This document shows, piece by piece, positions 34,058 to 42,729 of a DNA stretch of 64,000 nt. Under the pieces are notes generated by a model. The model saw nothing but the letters and a program-made list of their open reading frames with translations, was not told where the DNA came from and made no database searches. A program made the translations under genes and the position numbers. Origin of the DNA: Vibrio profundi (GTDB taxonomy: Bacteria; Pseudomonadota; Gammaproteobacteria; Enterobacterales; Vibrionaceae); assembly GCF_005281835.1 (NCBI RefSeq), contig NZ_RZIS01000003.1:248001-312000 (forward strand). Reading direction: 5' to 3'. The first letter of the stretch is position 1; each line of letters begins with the position of its first letter.

Positions 34058-34570
34058 ATGAGCAATATAATCATAGTACAAGGTGACATCACGACGGCGC
34101 GAGTCGATGCCATTGTTAATGCGGCGAACCCCAGAATGCTTGGTGGTGGCGGGGTTGATGGTGCTATTCATCGTGCAGCAGGACCTGAGCTTAAGCAATC
34201 ATGTTTACAAGTCCCTGAAGTAAACGGTGAACGGTGCCCGACAGGAGAAGCAAGGCTGACTGTAGCAGGGGCGTTACAAGCGAGCTATGTGATTCATACT
34301 GTAGGTCCTGTATACGAGAATGTGCCTGAGCCAAAAGTCTTGTTGGAGTCGGCTTATGTGAACGCACTAGCGCTAGCGCTAAAAAACCAATGCGGCTCGA
34401 TAGCGTTCCCCGCTATATCTTGTGGGGTTTACGGTTACCCGCATTTAGAAGCGGCTGAAGTGGCATTAGCGGTATGTAAACGAGAGGAATACTTGGGCTT
34501 GATTATCTATTTTTATCTGTTTGATGAAGCGATGGCGATGTTGTGGCGAGAAGTGGATTCCCAGTATTGA
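34058..34570 (+). CDS. ymdB: Macrodomain O-acetyl-ADP-ribose deacetylase (YmdB-like)
   Basis: A 170-residue macrodomain protein from the ATG at 34058 (upstream in-frame ATG at 34025 has no ribosome site; GGGAGA lies 11 bases before the chosen start). It has VQGDITTARVDAIVNAANPRMLGGGGVDGAIHRAAG and the late FPAISCGVYGYP, the ADP-ribose-binding and catalytic loops of YmdB-type enzymes, with Asn and Asp in NAANPRMLGGGGVDG. These remove the acetyl group from O-acetyl-ADP-ribose and related ADP-ribose esters; E. coli YmdB also inhibits RNase III. Monocistronic. Confidence 0.92.
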   Translation: MSNIIIVQGDITTARVDAIVNAANPRMLGGGGVDGAIHRAAGPELKQSCLQVPEVNGERCPTGEARLTVAGALQASYVIHTVGPVYENVPEPKVLLESAYVNALALALKNQCGSIAFPAISCGVYGYPHLEAAEVALAVCKREEYLGLIIYFYLFDEAMAMLWREVDSQY

Positions 34571-34617
34571 ATCAAGGAAATGGAGTCAATACTGGGTATA
34601 GTTGTAACGGATAATAC

Positions 34618-35238
34618 TTAGTTAGCGTATGCAGATTCTACTTCGTTTGCTTTGTGAAAAGCAGAGTGAGTTTCAAGCTGCTGAGCGTAGCGCTCAATAT
34701 GTTCAAACGCGCTGATGGCTCCGTTGTTTTGCAGTATTTCCACAACGAACGACATCATAAAGTCAGCACCAGTGAGGCGCTCTTCAACTAAGTAAGTTTT
34801 ACCTTTCAAAGATTCGTTTACGTAACCCATGACTTTCATCGTTTCTGAATCAGCGTAGCCACCCAAGAAATTGGTTTCGCAACCATCTTTAGCCACGAAC
34901 ATTTTCAGTAAAAGGGGAAGCATTGCTGAGCTTTCTGCAAAATGCAGCCACTGTGAATACTCAACATATTCAGGTGTGCCGCGCTTCGGTGCAAATTTGT
35001 CAGCCCCGTACTTTTCGATCAAATACTCAGTAATCGCGCCTGATTCAGTAATCACTAAACCTTGGTCTTCGATTACAGGTGATTTACCAAGTGGGTGAAT
35101 CGATTTAAGCTCAGGCGGCGCGAGAAAAGTAACACTGTCACGTTGGTACGGCTTAATGTCATATTCTAGCCCTAGTTCTTCAAGTAGCCAGATAATGCGT
35201 TTTGAACGAGATTGATTTAAGTGATGCAAAGTAATCAT
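34618..35238 (-). CDS. Glutathione S-transferase family protein
   Basis: A 206-residue GST from the ATG at 35238; AGGA lies 8 bases upstream and the start is 10 bases after the stop of the CurA-like gene, so they are one operon. N-terminal thioredoxin domain with HLNQSRSKRIIWLLEELGLEY (Ser as likely catalytic residue), cis-proline at KSPVIED and ITESGAITEYLI for glutathione contacts. Co-expression with an enone reductase under a TetR regulator suggests it conjugates electrophiles. Exact substrate unknown. Confidence 0.88.
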   Translation of the reverse strand: MITLHHLNQSRSKRIIWLLEELGLEYDIKPYQRDSVTFLAPPELKSIHPLGKSPVIEDQGLVITESGAITEYLIEKYGADKFAPKRGTPEYVEYSQWLHFAESSAMLPLLLKMFVAKDGCETNFLGGYADSETMKVMGYVNESLKGKTYLVEERLTGADFMMSFVVEILQNNGAISAFEHIERYAQQLETHSAFHKANEVESAYAN

Positions 35239-35248
35239 GATTTGGTTC

Positions 35249-36280
35249 CTATTTCGCAAGGTTAGTTTGAATCACTAATTTGCCGAAGTTCTTGCCTTCT
35301 AGTAGCCCCATGAATGCTTCTGGTGCGTTTTCTAGGCCTTCAACTAAATGTTCGCGATATTTGATTTTGCCTTCAGCTAACCATTGGGTCATCTGTTGAG
35401 CGAATTCTGGGTAACGGTGCGCGTAATCGTCGAAGATAATAAAGCCTTGCATTTTGATGCGTTTAATTAGCAATGTAGCGACTAAGCTCGACATACGATC
35501 TGGGCCTTCTGGAAGGGAAGTCGCGTTGTATTGAGAAATCAAACCGCACACAGGGATACGTGCGCCTGTGTTAAGTAATGGCATGACTGCGTCGAAAACT
35601 TTACCGCCCACATTTTCGAAGTACACATCAATGCCTTGGTCGCAGGCTGCGGTTAACTGCTGTGCGAAGTCTTCTGCTTTGTGGTCGATACACTCGTCAA
35701 AGCCGAGTACTTCTTTTGCATAGCGACACTTCTCTTCACCGCCTGCTACGCCAATCACACGGCAGCCTTTTAGTTTACCAATTTGACCAACAGTCGCGCC
35801 TACAGGGCCAGTCGCGGCTGCCACAACAAGAGTGTCGCCTGCCTTTGGTTGACCAATGTCGAGTAAACCCATGTACGCCGTGAAGCCCGGCATGCCCATA
35901 ATTCCGAGAGCGTATGATGCATGAGTCGGATTTTGACCAAGTTTGATCAGCCCTTCACCGTTCGATACGCCGTAATCTTGCCAACCTGTGTAAGCTAAAA
36001 CCCATTCTCCCACCGGAAAATCAGCGTGGTTAGATTGCTCTACTTGGCACACTGTAGCGCCAACCATTACCTCGTCGATTTCCACAGGGTCAGCGTATGA
36101 CGCTGCATCACTCATTCGTCCACGCATGTATGGGTCTAATGAAAGGTAGACACTGCGTAATAGCATTTCGCCTTCACCGATTTGCGGGATGTTCGCCTCT
36201 TCGATGCGGAAATTTTCTTGAGTAGGGGCTCCGACTGGGCGTGATGCAAGTACGACGCGGCGGTTTTGTAGGTTGGTCAT
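35249..36280 (-). CDS. curA: Zinc-independent medium-chain NADPH reductase (CurA / LTB4-dehydrogenase type)
   Basis: A 343-residue NADP(H)-dependent reductase. LSLDPYMRGRMSD is the signature of the leukotriene B4 12-hydroxydehydrogenase/2-alkenal reductase group, AAATGPVGATVGQIGKLKGCRVIGVAGG is the nucleotide-binding loop, and VYFENVGG and CGLISQYN complete the core. E. coli CurA (YncB) reduces curcumin; the family reduces alpha,beta-unsaturated ketones and aldehydes. GAGGA precedes the ATG. It is in one operon with the GST and its promoter carries a TAGACCAGTCGTCTA dyad also found before the tetR gene, so it is likely derepressed by electrophiles. Confidence 0.9.
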   Translation of the reverse strand: MTNLQNRRVVLASRPVGAPTQENFRIEEANIPQIGEGEMLLRSVYLSLDPYMRGRMSDAASYADPVEIDEVMVGATVCQVEQSNHADFPVGEWVLAYTGWQDYGVSNGEGLIKLGQNPTHASYALGIMGMPGFTAYMGLLDIGQPKAGDTLVVAAATGPVGATVGQIGKLKGCRVIGVAGGEEKCRYAKEVLGFDECIDHKAEDFAQQLTAACDQGIDVYFENVGGKVFDAVMPLLNTGARIPVCGLISQYNATSLPEGPDRMSSLVATLLIKRIKMQGFIIFDDYAHRYPEFAQQMTQWLAEGKIKYREHLVEGLENAPEAFMGLLEGKNFGKLVIQTNLAK

Positions 36281-36319
36281 TGGTGATTCCTCAATTTGTA
36301 ATAGACTGATATTTATTAT

Positions 36320-36334
36320 TAGACCAGTCGTCTA
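36320..36334. promoter_or_regulatory. TetR operator upstream of the curA-GST operon
   Basis: TAGACCAGTCGTCTA lies 40 bases upstream of the curA start and is identical to the dyad upstream of the tetR gene at 37104-37118. The arms TAGAC/GTCTA resemble the E. coli NemR box (TAGACC/GGTCTA). Confidence 0.82.
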
Positions 36335-36492
36335 GTGTTTGTTTCTAAAAAACGCCAAGGTCGAGACATTGGCGGAATTTTAACTTTGTTAGTCGTAACA
36401 ATACTTAGATTGGTAAAGAGTCCTAATCAGCTTGAACACATTTAAGCTGATAGATGTTCCCCACACAGAACCGCTGTACGGTTCTCTATCTA

Positions 36493-37083
36493 TTATTCTT
36501 TAACGGATAAAAGGCCTTGAGTCGTTTCAAGGGCTAACTCTAAGCTAGAGACATCTTGAGCCAATTTGCTCAGTAAGCTTGCCCCAAGCCAAAGAGAATA
36601 AAGACTCTTAGCAGCGTTTTGTGTGTCTTGTTGCTTAATTGAACCGTCTTGAACCCCTTTGTAAATACACTCTGCAATGGCTGCCGTTACTTGGTTTGCA
36701 CCTCTTAATAGCGCTTCACGCATTGGTTCTGAAAGGTCAGATACTTCCGCGCTAAGTTTTACTACTAGGCATTTATGAGCATTGCATTGACCATCATCGA
36801 AAACTAACCAGCGGCTAAAGTAGCCGACAAGCCTTTGGTAACCTGTACCTGCAGTTTGATTAAACGCTTCGTCTAGTCGAGCTAAGTATTGTTCAAAGTA
36901 ATAGGCAATTAACGCTTCTCCAAATTGTTCTTTAGATTTGAAGTAGTGATAAAAAGATCCTTTAGGCACATCAGCCGCTTTCAATAGCTGTGAAAGCCCA
37001 ACGCTCGTAAAGCCTTTGGCAACGATCAGTTGGTATCCCACATCTAAAATGTGCTGGCGAGTATCATGAGTTTTCGTATTCAT
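36493..37083 (-). CDS. TetR-family electrophile-type regulator of curA-GST
   Basis: A 196-residue TetR protein with an N-terminal helix-turn-helix (HILDVGYQLIVAKGFTSVGLS, LLKAADVPKGSFYHYFKSKEQF) and a ligand domain holding a Cys in DGQCNAHKCLVVKLSAE, close to the cysteine-rich region used by NemR-like sensors. Its start lies 21 bases from an operator identical to that in front of the reductase operon. It probably represses both and is released when its cysteines react. The start of the reductase operon lies 212 bases past its stop, so the regulator gene is transcribed separately. Confidence 0.88.
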   Translation of the reverse strand: MNTKTHDTRQHILDVGYQLIVAKGFTSVGLSQLLKAADVPKGSFYHYFKSKEQFGEALIAYYFEQYLARLDEAFNQTAGTGYQRLVGYFSRWLVFDDGQCNAHKCLVVKLSAEVSDLSEPMREALLRGANQVTAAIAECIYKGVQDGSIKQQDTQNAAKSLYSLWLGASLLSKLAQDVSSLELALETTQGLLSVKE

Positions 37084-37103
37084 GGCGCTACTATAATCTC
37101 CAC

Positions 37104-37118
37104 TAGACCAGTCGTCTA
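37104..37118. promoter_or_regulatory. TetR operator upstream of its own gene
   Basis: TAGACCAGTCGTCTA, extended to ACTAGACCAGTCGTCTAGT (37102-37120), lies 21 bases upstream of the regulator's start and is identical in its core to the curA operator. Confidence 0.82.
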
Positions 37119-37333
37119 GTAATTTCGCTGAATTAATGATTTTGGACTTTTGAGATTACTGGTGACGTTGATCGGGGAAAGCTGCTAGAGATTTATAAGT
37201 TTTTCGGTAGCAGCCTTAGATCCTCTGTAAGAAAACGCTAGGCTGCCAATACGGCTAGCCTAGCTATTTAGATGTTAGAACGGTTAGAAAGTCTTCACTT
37301 CAAATAGAAGGTTATGATTTAAAATTAAAAAGG

Positions 37334-39049
37334 TTAGGGCTTGTAGACGGTGATCTGCTCGCCTGAGTAAGATGATGTGAAAGTGACACTTGGCACACTG
37401 TTTCTAATTCTACGTAAAGTACATTCATTGGCACTACATCTCGCTCTACCAGAAGCAGACCATGTGCCGTCCAATTCGTCGAGGTTACTGGTCACGGTCG
37501 CTTTCCAGCGATTTTTGGTGACTTTGGAACTTCCAGATAAGACTTCCTCAACAACACCTTCTGTTACGGTGATATCTTGCATGATGCTGTCTTGGTTATT
37601 GTCAGCATCAGTGACAGTTAATGTTACAGAATAGGTTCCTGATTGGCTAAAGTTGTGAGCTACTTGCTCTCCGCTGCCCGTGTTGGCGTCCCCAAAATTC
37701 CATTCGTAGGAAACAATTCCCCCATCATCTTGAGAGGATGCTGCATCAAAAGAGCATTGTAGGTCGGTACAATTAAAGACGAAGCTAGCTTCAGGTGGTG
37801 TACCTACATTGGGCTCGACAAATGTTGGGATAAACACGGGAGCAGAAATATCTAATAAAGGCTCAGTTATTCCATCACCAGAATCGTCGACCCAATCATA
37901 GTTACCTGTGCTTAATAGAGTCTGAGTGATGTTGGAATCACCATTACTGGCGAGTAGAGCGGCGGCTCCAGCAACATGTGGTGCTGCCATAGAAGTACCA
38001 CTAATGGTGGCGTAAGCGCCTTGTTCAATTGGGAAGGTAGAGTAGATACAGGCGCCGGGCGCTGTTATGTCTACAATTGAGCCCCAATTACTGAAATCTG
38101 CGAGAGTGTCATCAACATCGAGGCGACAGGTTGGTGAACCCAGGCCTCCAGCTAAACCGTCGAAGTCGGCGAGTGCAGATACCGTGATGGCACCGGGTGA
38201 ATTGGCGGGAGTGAACCCCGATGAGTCTGAATTACTGTTGCCGGCTGCCACAACCACTGTCACACCATTCGCGACAGCATTGGCTATTGCGTCGTCCATA
38301 GCGCTGCTAGCTCCAGCACCGCCCAAGCTCATGTTAATAACTTCGATATTACCTTGTTCAACAACCCAATCGATACCTGCGATGATTCCCGCTAGGGAAC
38401 CTGAACCGCTGGCATCAAGAACTTTGACTGCCCAAAGACGAGCGCCAGGAGCCACACCTACGACACCAAAATTATTATCTTTTGCTGCGATGGTACCGGC
38501 CACATGGGTACCGTGGTAATGATCATCATCCCCCCCTAAATCGCTGTCACAGTGATATACACGTCTGCGCGGGTTGTTGCCTGTGTAATACAAGCAGTTG
38601 GTTCCCGCGACTACGTTGAGATCAGGGTGATCGAAGTCGATACCGGTATCCAATACTGCGACATCCACATCGACGGGATTGTCTTCTGAACCATCAATAT
38701 TCAAATTGGTTGGGTCGGCATAGATTCTTTGCAGCCCAAGCGGAATTGGCTGGGTATCCACTATGGACAACGTAATGTTCGGCTCAATATAGGCCACTCT
38801 AGGATCGTTACGTAGGCGACGCATTGCGCGTTCAGGGAGGTCGATTGAAAATCCTCTCAATACTTTCCGGTACATGTGCCTAACGCGGCCATTATTGTTT
38901 CTTTCTACGTCGTCAGCGGTGTTTTTAACATCGTTGGATTTCTTTAGAACGACAATATAGGATTTTTTGTCTGGGTCGGGTGCTGCGGGCAGCATTGTAG
39001 GTATCATTAACGCGAGGCTAATGACGATAGTGATGACTTTGCTAAACAT
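37334..39049 (-). CDS. Secreted subtilisin-like serine protease (S8) with PKD and C-terminal domain
   Basis: A 571-residue extracellular protease. Signal peptide (about 1-22), inhibitor I9 propeptide (about 29-95), S8 catalytic domain with Asp134 (AVLDTGID), His179 (HGTHVAGT), oxyanion Asn271 and Ser353 (GTSMAAPHVAG); then a PKD-like domain (about 415-495, YEWNFGD) and a C-terminal domain (about 500-571) with two cysteines that may bridge (ARCSANEC). All catalytic residues are present. The PKD domain suggests binding to polymers such as chitin or collagen. It is monocistronic, with 419 bases of upstream sequence. Confidence 0.9.
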   Translation of the reverse strand: MFSKVITIVISLALMIPTMLPAAPDPDKKSYIVVLKKSNDVKNTADDVERNNNGRVRHMYRKVLRGFSIDLPERAMRRLRNDPRVAYIEPNITLSIVDTQPIPLGLQRIYADPTNLNIDGSEDNPVDVDVAVLDTGIDFDHPDLNVVAGTNCLYYTGNNPRRRVYHCDSDLGGDDDHYHGTHVAGTIAAKDNNFGVVGVAPGARLWAVKVLDASGSGSLAGIIAGIDWVVEQGNIEVINMSLGGAGASSAMDDAIANAVANGVTVVVAAGNSNSDSSGFTPANSPGAITVSALADFDGLAGGLGSPTCRLDVDDTLADFSNWGSIVDITAPGACIYSTFPIEQGAYATISGTSMAAPHVAGAAALLASNGDSNITQTLLSTGNYDWVDDSGDGITEPLLDISAPVFIPTFVEPNVGTPPEASFVFNCTDLQCSFDAASSQDDGGIVSYEWNFGDANTGSGEQVAHNFSQSGTYSVTLTVTDADNNQDSIMQDITVTEGVVEEVLSGSSKVTKNRWKATVTSNLDELDGTWSASGRARCSANECTLRRIRNSVPSVTFTSSYSGEQITVYKP

Positions 39050-39468
39050 GTTGGAATCCGTCCACTGATGAATCTATCCAAATAGTAGACGTGGGCAAAT
39101 GGCCTCGCTAAGAGTAGCTATGCATATGTTTTGTTTCAGATAATTATCTCAGAAGCTAACCCTATGATATTCGCTGAACTAAAGTCTTTTGTGTTGGGTT
39201 TTCTATTCTCTGTGATTCGATCTGTTGATATATTCACCAGAACAATATATCATCACGCCAAATTTATAAGATGCACGTTACCCTTGTGAAGCTTCATTTC
39301 TGAAGTTATTGCCCTTGCCCTCGCGCTTTTGTGAAGAGGAGCAAACATGGACCTCGCAAATTTTACACGGAATGGCTAGCAGCCATCTTCAATAACAAAT
39401 AACGCTAAAAAGCAGTATATACACAAGCTGTTTATTGAATCCATTATTTGACCTTATTGAGGTTTCGC
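39050..39468. other. Divergent intergenic region between the subtilase and M16-like genes
   Basis: It has no classical gene but holds a 10-codon ORF with a strong ribosome site (39347-39379) that runs into a hairpin (39372-39386). The rest is the upstream region of the protease gene. Confidence 0.6.
39347..39379 (+). other. 10-codon upstream ORF and hairpin before the M16-like gene
   Basis: GAGGAG lies 5 bases before an ATG at 39347 that codes for MDLANFTRNG and stops with TAG at 39377-39379. Directly overlapping the end is ATGGCT-AGC-AGCCAT (39372-39386), a 6-bp hairpin, 82 bases before the main start. It looks like a translated leader that could couple ribosome position to RNA folding. The strength of the ribosome site is seen; the regulatory role is inference. 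Confidence 0.45.
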
Positions 39469-40581
39469 ATGCTTAACACTATCTCTACATCACCTCTGAC
39501 ATTGCCACTGAATACGATCAAGAAAGCATTTAGCGTGCTGATTGTTGCTTCGTGCCTTTCTGTGCCAAGCGTTTCGGCAAAGTTAACTAATGATAACTGG
39601 TTCCCGCGTTCGGATTTGATGCTACCTCGTCAAATGAGCACCTCGGTATTAAATAATGGATTCCGTTACGTGTTGATGCCAACGGAACAATCAGGCATCG
39701 AAATCCGTTTAGACAGCGGAGCGAAACTTACAGCTTTCAACGCTTCACCTGAAAGTGAAACCGAACTATTTCAAACGTTGGCGTTATTAAGTGATGAGCT
39801 TAAACGTGAAGCGAACTTAACGGAAATGGAAAGCTCATCGTTAGTTATCGTTGGTGACATTAACGTGTCTAAAGTTAAGCGTGAAGTGCTTAAGCAGTTC
39901 TCGACGTCTGAATTCATTGATTTAGACCGTGCAGCACAAGTATCAAACCTTGAGAAAAGCATTGATGTGGTGAGTGTAGCGCAGCAAGTAGAAGCACTAC
40001 CGGAAGTCATTTCAATTTCAGTGTTGTCGACACAAGATACTGAAGACAGCAAAAAAGCGCGTCGCGAGAAGCTAACCAGAGACATTGCTCGTAGCGTTTT
40101 AGCGGAGCGACTTAATAAAGCGTTTGAGAGCAACCAGTTAATGGTTTCAGAAGTAAACACGTCAGAATCAGAATTGTTTGATCATCAGTTACTGACGTCG
40201 ACAACAGTGACCATGGCGTCAGAGCAAGATGTGGAAGCTGGTTTTAAAGTATTAAAACAAACACTGACAAACCTTGTAAGCATGGGCGTATCTCGACAAG
40301 AGTTTGAAGCGCATGTTACGAAGCTTCGAGTGCAGATGGTAGAAAACCAACCTAGCATAGAGCAACAAGCTCAAGATATCGTCGAAGCAATTCAGCATCA
40401 CAAAGTGTACTTACAGCCCTCTGATGAAGTTATGCTATTTGATTTCCATATCGCGCATATGAACGATAAAGATGTCACTTCAGCGTTGCAGTCGGTTTGG
40501 AATGAAAGTAATGGCGTTCGAGTTACAAAGGGTGGTACCAAGCTGGGTGAAACGGGTTTAGATGTGAGCGCGGTTAGATAA
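39469..40581 (+). CDS. Exported M16 (insulinase)-like protein lacking the catalytic core
   Basis: A 370-residue protein from the ATG at 39469 (GAGG just upstream). Signal peptide to about residue 37 (VSA). It begins like a periplasmic M16 zinc protease (VLNNGFRYVLMP) and then jumps after about 20 residues to segments that normally lie much later (ESSSLVIVGDINVSKVKREVLKQF, the first domain's end; ARSVLAERLNKAF and EFEAHVTKLRVQMVE). The stretch that should carry the zinc-binding HxxEH and the distal Glu is missing. It is therefore an inactive, internally deleted relative, perhaps a partner or inhibitor of a real M16 protease, or a decaying gene. Confidence 0.7.
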   Translation: MLNTISTSPLTLPLNTIKKAFSVLIVASCLSVPSVSAKLTNDNWFPRSDLMLPRQMSTSVLNNGFRYVLMPTEQSGIEIRLDSGAKLTAFNASPESETELFQTLALLSDELKREANLTEMESSSLVIVGDINVSKVKREVLKQFSTSEFIDLDRAAQVSNLEKSIDVVSVAQQVEALPEVISISVLSTQDTEDSKKARREKLTRDIARSVLAERLNKAFESNQLMVSEVNTSESELFDHQLLTSTTVTMASEQDVEAGFKVLKQTLTNLVSMGVSRQEFEAHVTKLRVQMVENQPSIEQQAQDIVEAIQHHKVYLQPSDEVMLFDFHIAHMNDKDVTSALQSVWNESNGVRVTKGGTKLGETGLDVSAVR

Positions 40582-40613
40582 CTCAGCCGACTGAAAACAA
40601 TTAGGCACAATTA

Positions 40614-40649
40614 AAAACGGCCATGAGCAATTTGCTTATGGCCGTTTTG
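40614..40649. terminator. Bidirectional intrinsic terminator
   Basis: AAAACGGCCAT (40614-40624) and ATGGCCGTTTT (40638-40648) form an 11-bp stem between the convergent M16-like and FKBP genes. Confidence 0.9.
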
Positions 40650-40693
40650 TATTTAGGACCTGAAAGGTCTTGAAGCGTAATGCTAACGAGTGA

Positions 40694-41167
40694 TTATTGG
40701 ATTTCGATTAATTCAACATCAAAAATTAGCGTGCTTGCTGGTGGAATAGGGCCTGTACCGCCTTTTCCGTAAGCTAAGTTACTTGGTACAAATAAACGAA
40801 TCTTCTGACCTTCAACCATGTACTGAAGGCCTTCTTGCCAGCCTTTGATTACTTGTTTTACGCCAAATACGATAGGTTCGTTGCGATCAACAGAGCTATC
40901 GAAAACGGTGCCATCGATTAGCGTGCCGTGGTAGTGCACTTTTACGCGATCGCTTGCCGTTGGCTTAACTGTTCCCGTTCCTTCTTCCAATACTAGATAT
41001 TGAAGACCACTGCCTGTGGTAATTACCCCTTCCTGTTGACCATTTTCAGCAAGGAATGCTTGGCCTTTTTCGTAGTTTTCATCGGCCGCTTTATGGTTAT
41101 TCCATGTGCGGTAAATAAAGAAACCAGCAAGGATGAAGATGATAATTGGAAAAACAAATTTACTCAT
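40694..41167 (-). CDS. FKBP-type peptidyl-prolyl isomerase with membrane anchor
   Basis: A 157-residue protein from the ATG at 41167 (a GTG 3 codons upstream is possible). One N-terminal membrane helix (about 4-20) tethers it, probably facing the periplasm, followed by a single FKBP domain (about 50-157): VKVHYHGTLIDGTVFDSS, VIKGWQEGLQYMVEGQKIRLFVPSNLAYG and STLIFDVELIEI. FKBPs speed proline isomerisation in folding proteins. A thiol oxidoreductase lipoprotein gene lies 41 bases upstream, so the two may form a periplasmic folding pair. Confidence 0.9.
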   Translation of the reverse strand: MSKFVFPIIIFILAGFFIYRTWNNHKAADENYEKGQAFLAENGQQEGVITTGSGLQYLVLEEGTGTVKPTASDRVKVHYHGTLIDGTVFDSSVDRNEPIVFGVKQVIKGWQEGLQYMVEGQKIRLFVPSNLAYGKGGTGPIPPASTLIFDVELIEIQ

Positions 41168-41208
41168 GAATGACACCTAAGTGATGAATGAAAAACTACC
41201 CAAACCGA

Positions 41209-41835
41209 TTAAGGCTGTGATAGTAGGTAATTGATAGTGTTGGCAATGCCTTGAGCATCTTGATGGCCGGCCGTGAGTACTTGGTATTTACCATTGATGA
41301 TAAATGTTGGTACAGAATTGATTTGACCTTGAACAGAAATCTCTTCAGCTTTTTTGATGTACTCAAATAGCTCCAGCTGTTGTTCTTTATTGATTTGATA
41401 AGGGCTGACTAAGCCGCGTGACTCGAATACTTCGTCTAATTCTTGTTGGCGTTGTTCTGGTGTTGCGTCTCCGCTCATTTGAACCGCAGCGAACAAGTCT
41501 TCCATAAACGCGTGATCTGGCGTGTCGTTCAACTGCATTACCGCAGTGTAGAAAATCATCGCGCTGATTTGTGCGCTTTCATTAAACGTAACGTGGACTT
41601 TGCCCATCTTCTGGTTCGTTAATGATTCGATCTCAGGAATCGAGCTTTCCATGCTACGACAGTGGCCGCAGTTGAGTGAAAAAATTTCCGTTACAGGAGC
41701 CAATCCAAACTCTGTTAAATCTACAGGAACACGTTGGTATTGCTTGCCTAATTGAGGCTCATTGCTTTCGCTGCACCCAGCAAGGATCAGAAGTGCGAAT
41801 GCAGTCATTGCAAGTTTTGAAATCGTTTTAAACAT
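41209..41835 (-). CDS. DsbA-family thiol:disulfide lipoprotein
   Basis: A 208-residue protein with a lipoprotein signal (LILAGC, Cys21) and a thioredoxin/DsbA fold. The active site reads SLNCGHCRSMESS, a CGHC pair (typical of DsbA is CPHC), with the cis-proline in SVPTFIINGKYQV. It should be membrane-anchored and oxidise or isomerise periplasmic disulfides. It precedes the FKBP gene by 41 bases on the same strand, consistent with a shared periplasmic folding role. Confidence 0.9.
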   Translation of the reverse strand: MFKTISKLAMTAFALLILAGCSESNEPQLGKQYQRVPVDLTEFGLAPVTEIFSLNCGHCRSMESSIPEIESLTNQKMGKVHVTFNESAQISAMIFYTAVMQLNDTPDHAFMEDLFAAVQMSGDATPEQRQQELDEVFESRGLVSPYQINKEQQLELFEYIKKAEEISVQGQINSVPTFIINGKYQVLTAGHQDAQGIANTINYLLSQP

Positions 41836-42076
41836 CTTGATTACTCTATATTTAGAAGTCGAGTGATTCTAACCATTTCATCGATATTGGCAAAGTCTAA
41901 TAAAGTAAATTAATGCAAATACCTAGGGCATTAAGCCGATGTTGGAATTGGGGATTCTAGAGTGTGATCTTGAACACTTTTTGTTTCGGAAGGCGTTAAA
42001 TTAGCTAAAGTTATATAAATAATGCCGATAAAAATAATAGTCGAGCAGGATATCGAATACGTAACTTGGTGAATCA

Positions 42077-42682
42077 ATGAAGTATGCAGTAATAATTTTG
42101 AGCTTAGCGTTGTCAGGGTGTCAGCTTTTACAGCCTGAAAACATGCTGGATACCGCTCCCAAATCTGATTTTGAAGTCGCTAACCCTGACTGGGGCGTTG
42201 TCGAACAGCCTAAGAATGTGGTGGCCGAACCCGTTATCGCGACCAATTTTGGTAAAACCATTCCAATGAACGATGCGCTAGAGGCATTTTTGCAGCAGCA
42301 TCGTATCGATTATGAGCGTATTCCCGGCGAGCACGTTATGCTCAAGCTCACTGAACATGTGAACTTCAATACTGGCTCATCAAGCTTGTCTTCGATGTCG
42401 AATCGTTGGTTAGATCTTCTTGGCGATTACCTTTCTAAACGTAGTGACGTAGAAATAGTGGTGGAAGGGCATACCGATAGTACGGGTTCTTATGCCGTTA
42501 ACGATGTGCTTTCTGAGAAAAGGGCGATGCGAATCAAAACGCACCTTGAAAGACAGCGTGTTGGTAGCAATACGATTTATACTCGTGGCTACGGCGAGTA
42601 CGTCCCAGCTTGTGACAATATGACCAAACAAGGACGAGCCTGCAATCGTCGCGCTGAAGTGATTTTGATCGTGACACGTTAA
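42077..42682 (+). CDS. OmpA-C-like peptidoglycan-binding lipoprotein
   Basis: A 201-residue lipoprotein (LALSGC, Cys15) with a C-terminal OmpA-like domain: VNFNTGSSSLSSMSN, IVVEGHTDSTGSYAVND followed by LSEKRAMRIKTHL, and RGYGEY. This domain binds meso-diaminopimelate in peptidoglycan, so the protein tethers the outer membrane to the wall, as Pal does. Two cysteines (PACDN, GRACNRR) may bridge. GGTGA precedes the ATG. A 51-residue secreted peptide follows 47 bases downstream. Confidence 0.9.
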   Translation: MKYAVIILSLALSGCQLLQPENMLDTAPKSDFEVANPDWGVVEQPKNVVAEPVIATNFGKTIPMNDALEAFLQQHRIDYERIPGEHVMLKLTEHVNFNTGSSSLSSMSNRWLDLLGDYLSKRSDVEIVVEGHTDSTGSYAVNDVLSEKRAMRIKTHLERQRVGSNTIYTRGYGEYVPACDNMTKQGRACNRRAEVILIVTR

Positions 42683-42729
42683 CTCGAAAGCCTGTCGCAT
42701 CTTTACGTGCAAAAAGAATGGAGTCTTAA

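Noticed and set aside
38067..38519. 150-codon plus-strand frame inside the subtilase gene
   Set aside because: It is the mirror of the protease's coding strand, with no ribosome site and Ala/Pro/Ser-biased composition.
41955..41985. CRP site upstream of the OmpA-like lipoprotein gene
   Set aside because: The left half fits (TGTGA) but the right half is poor; the match is too weak.
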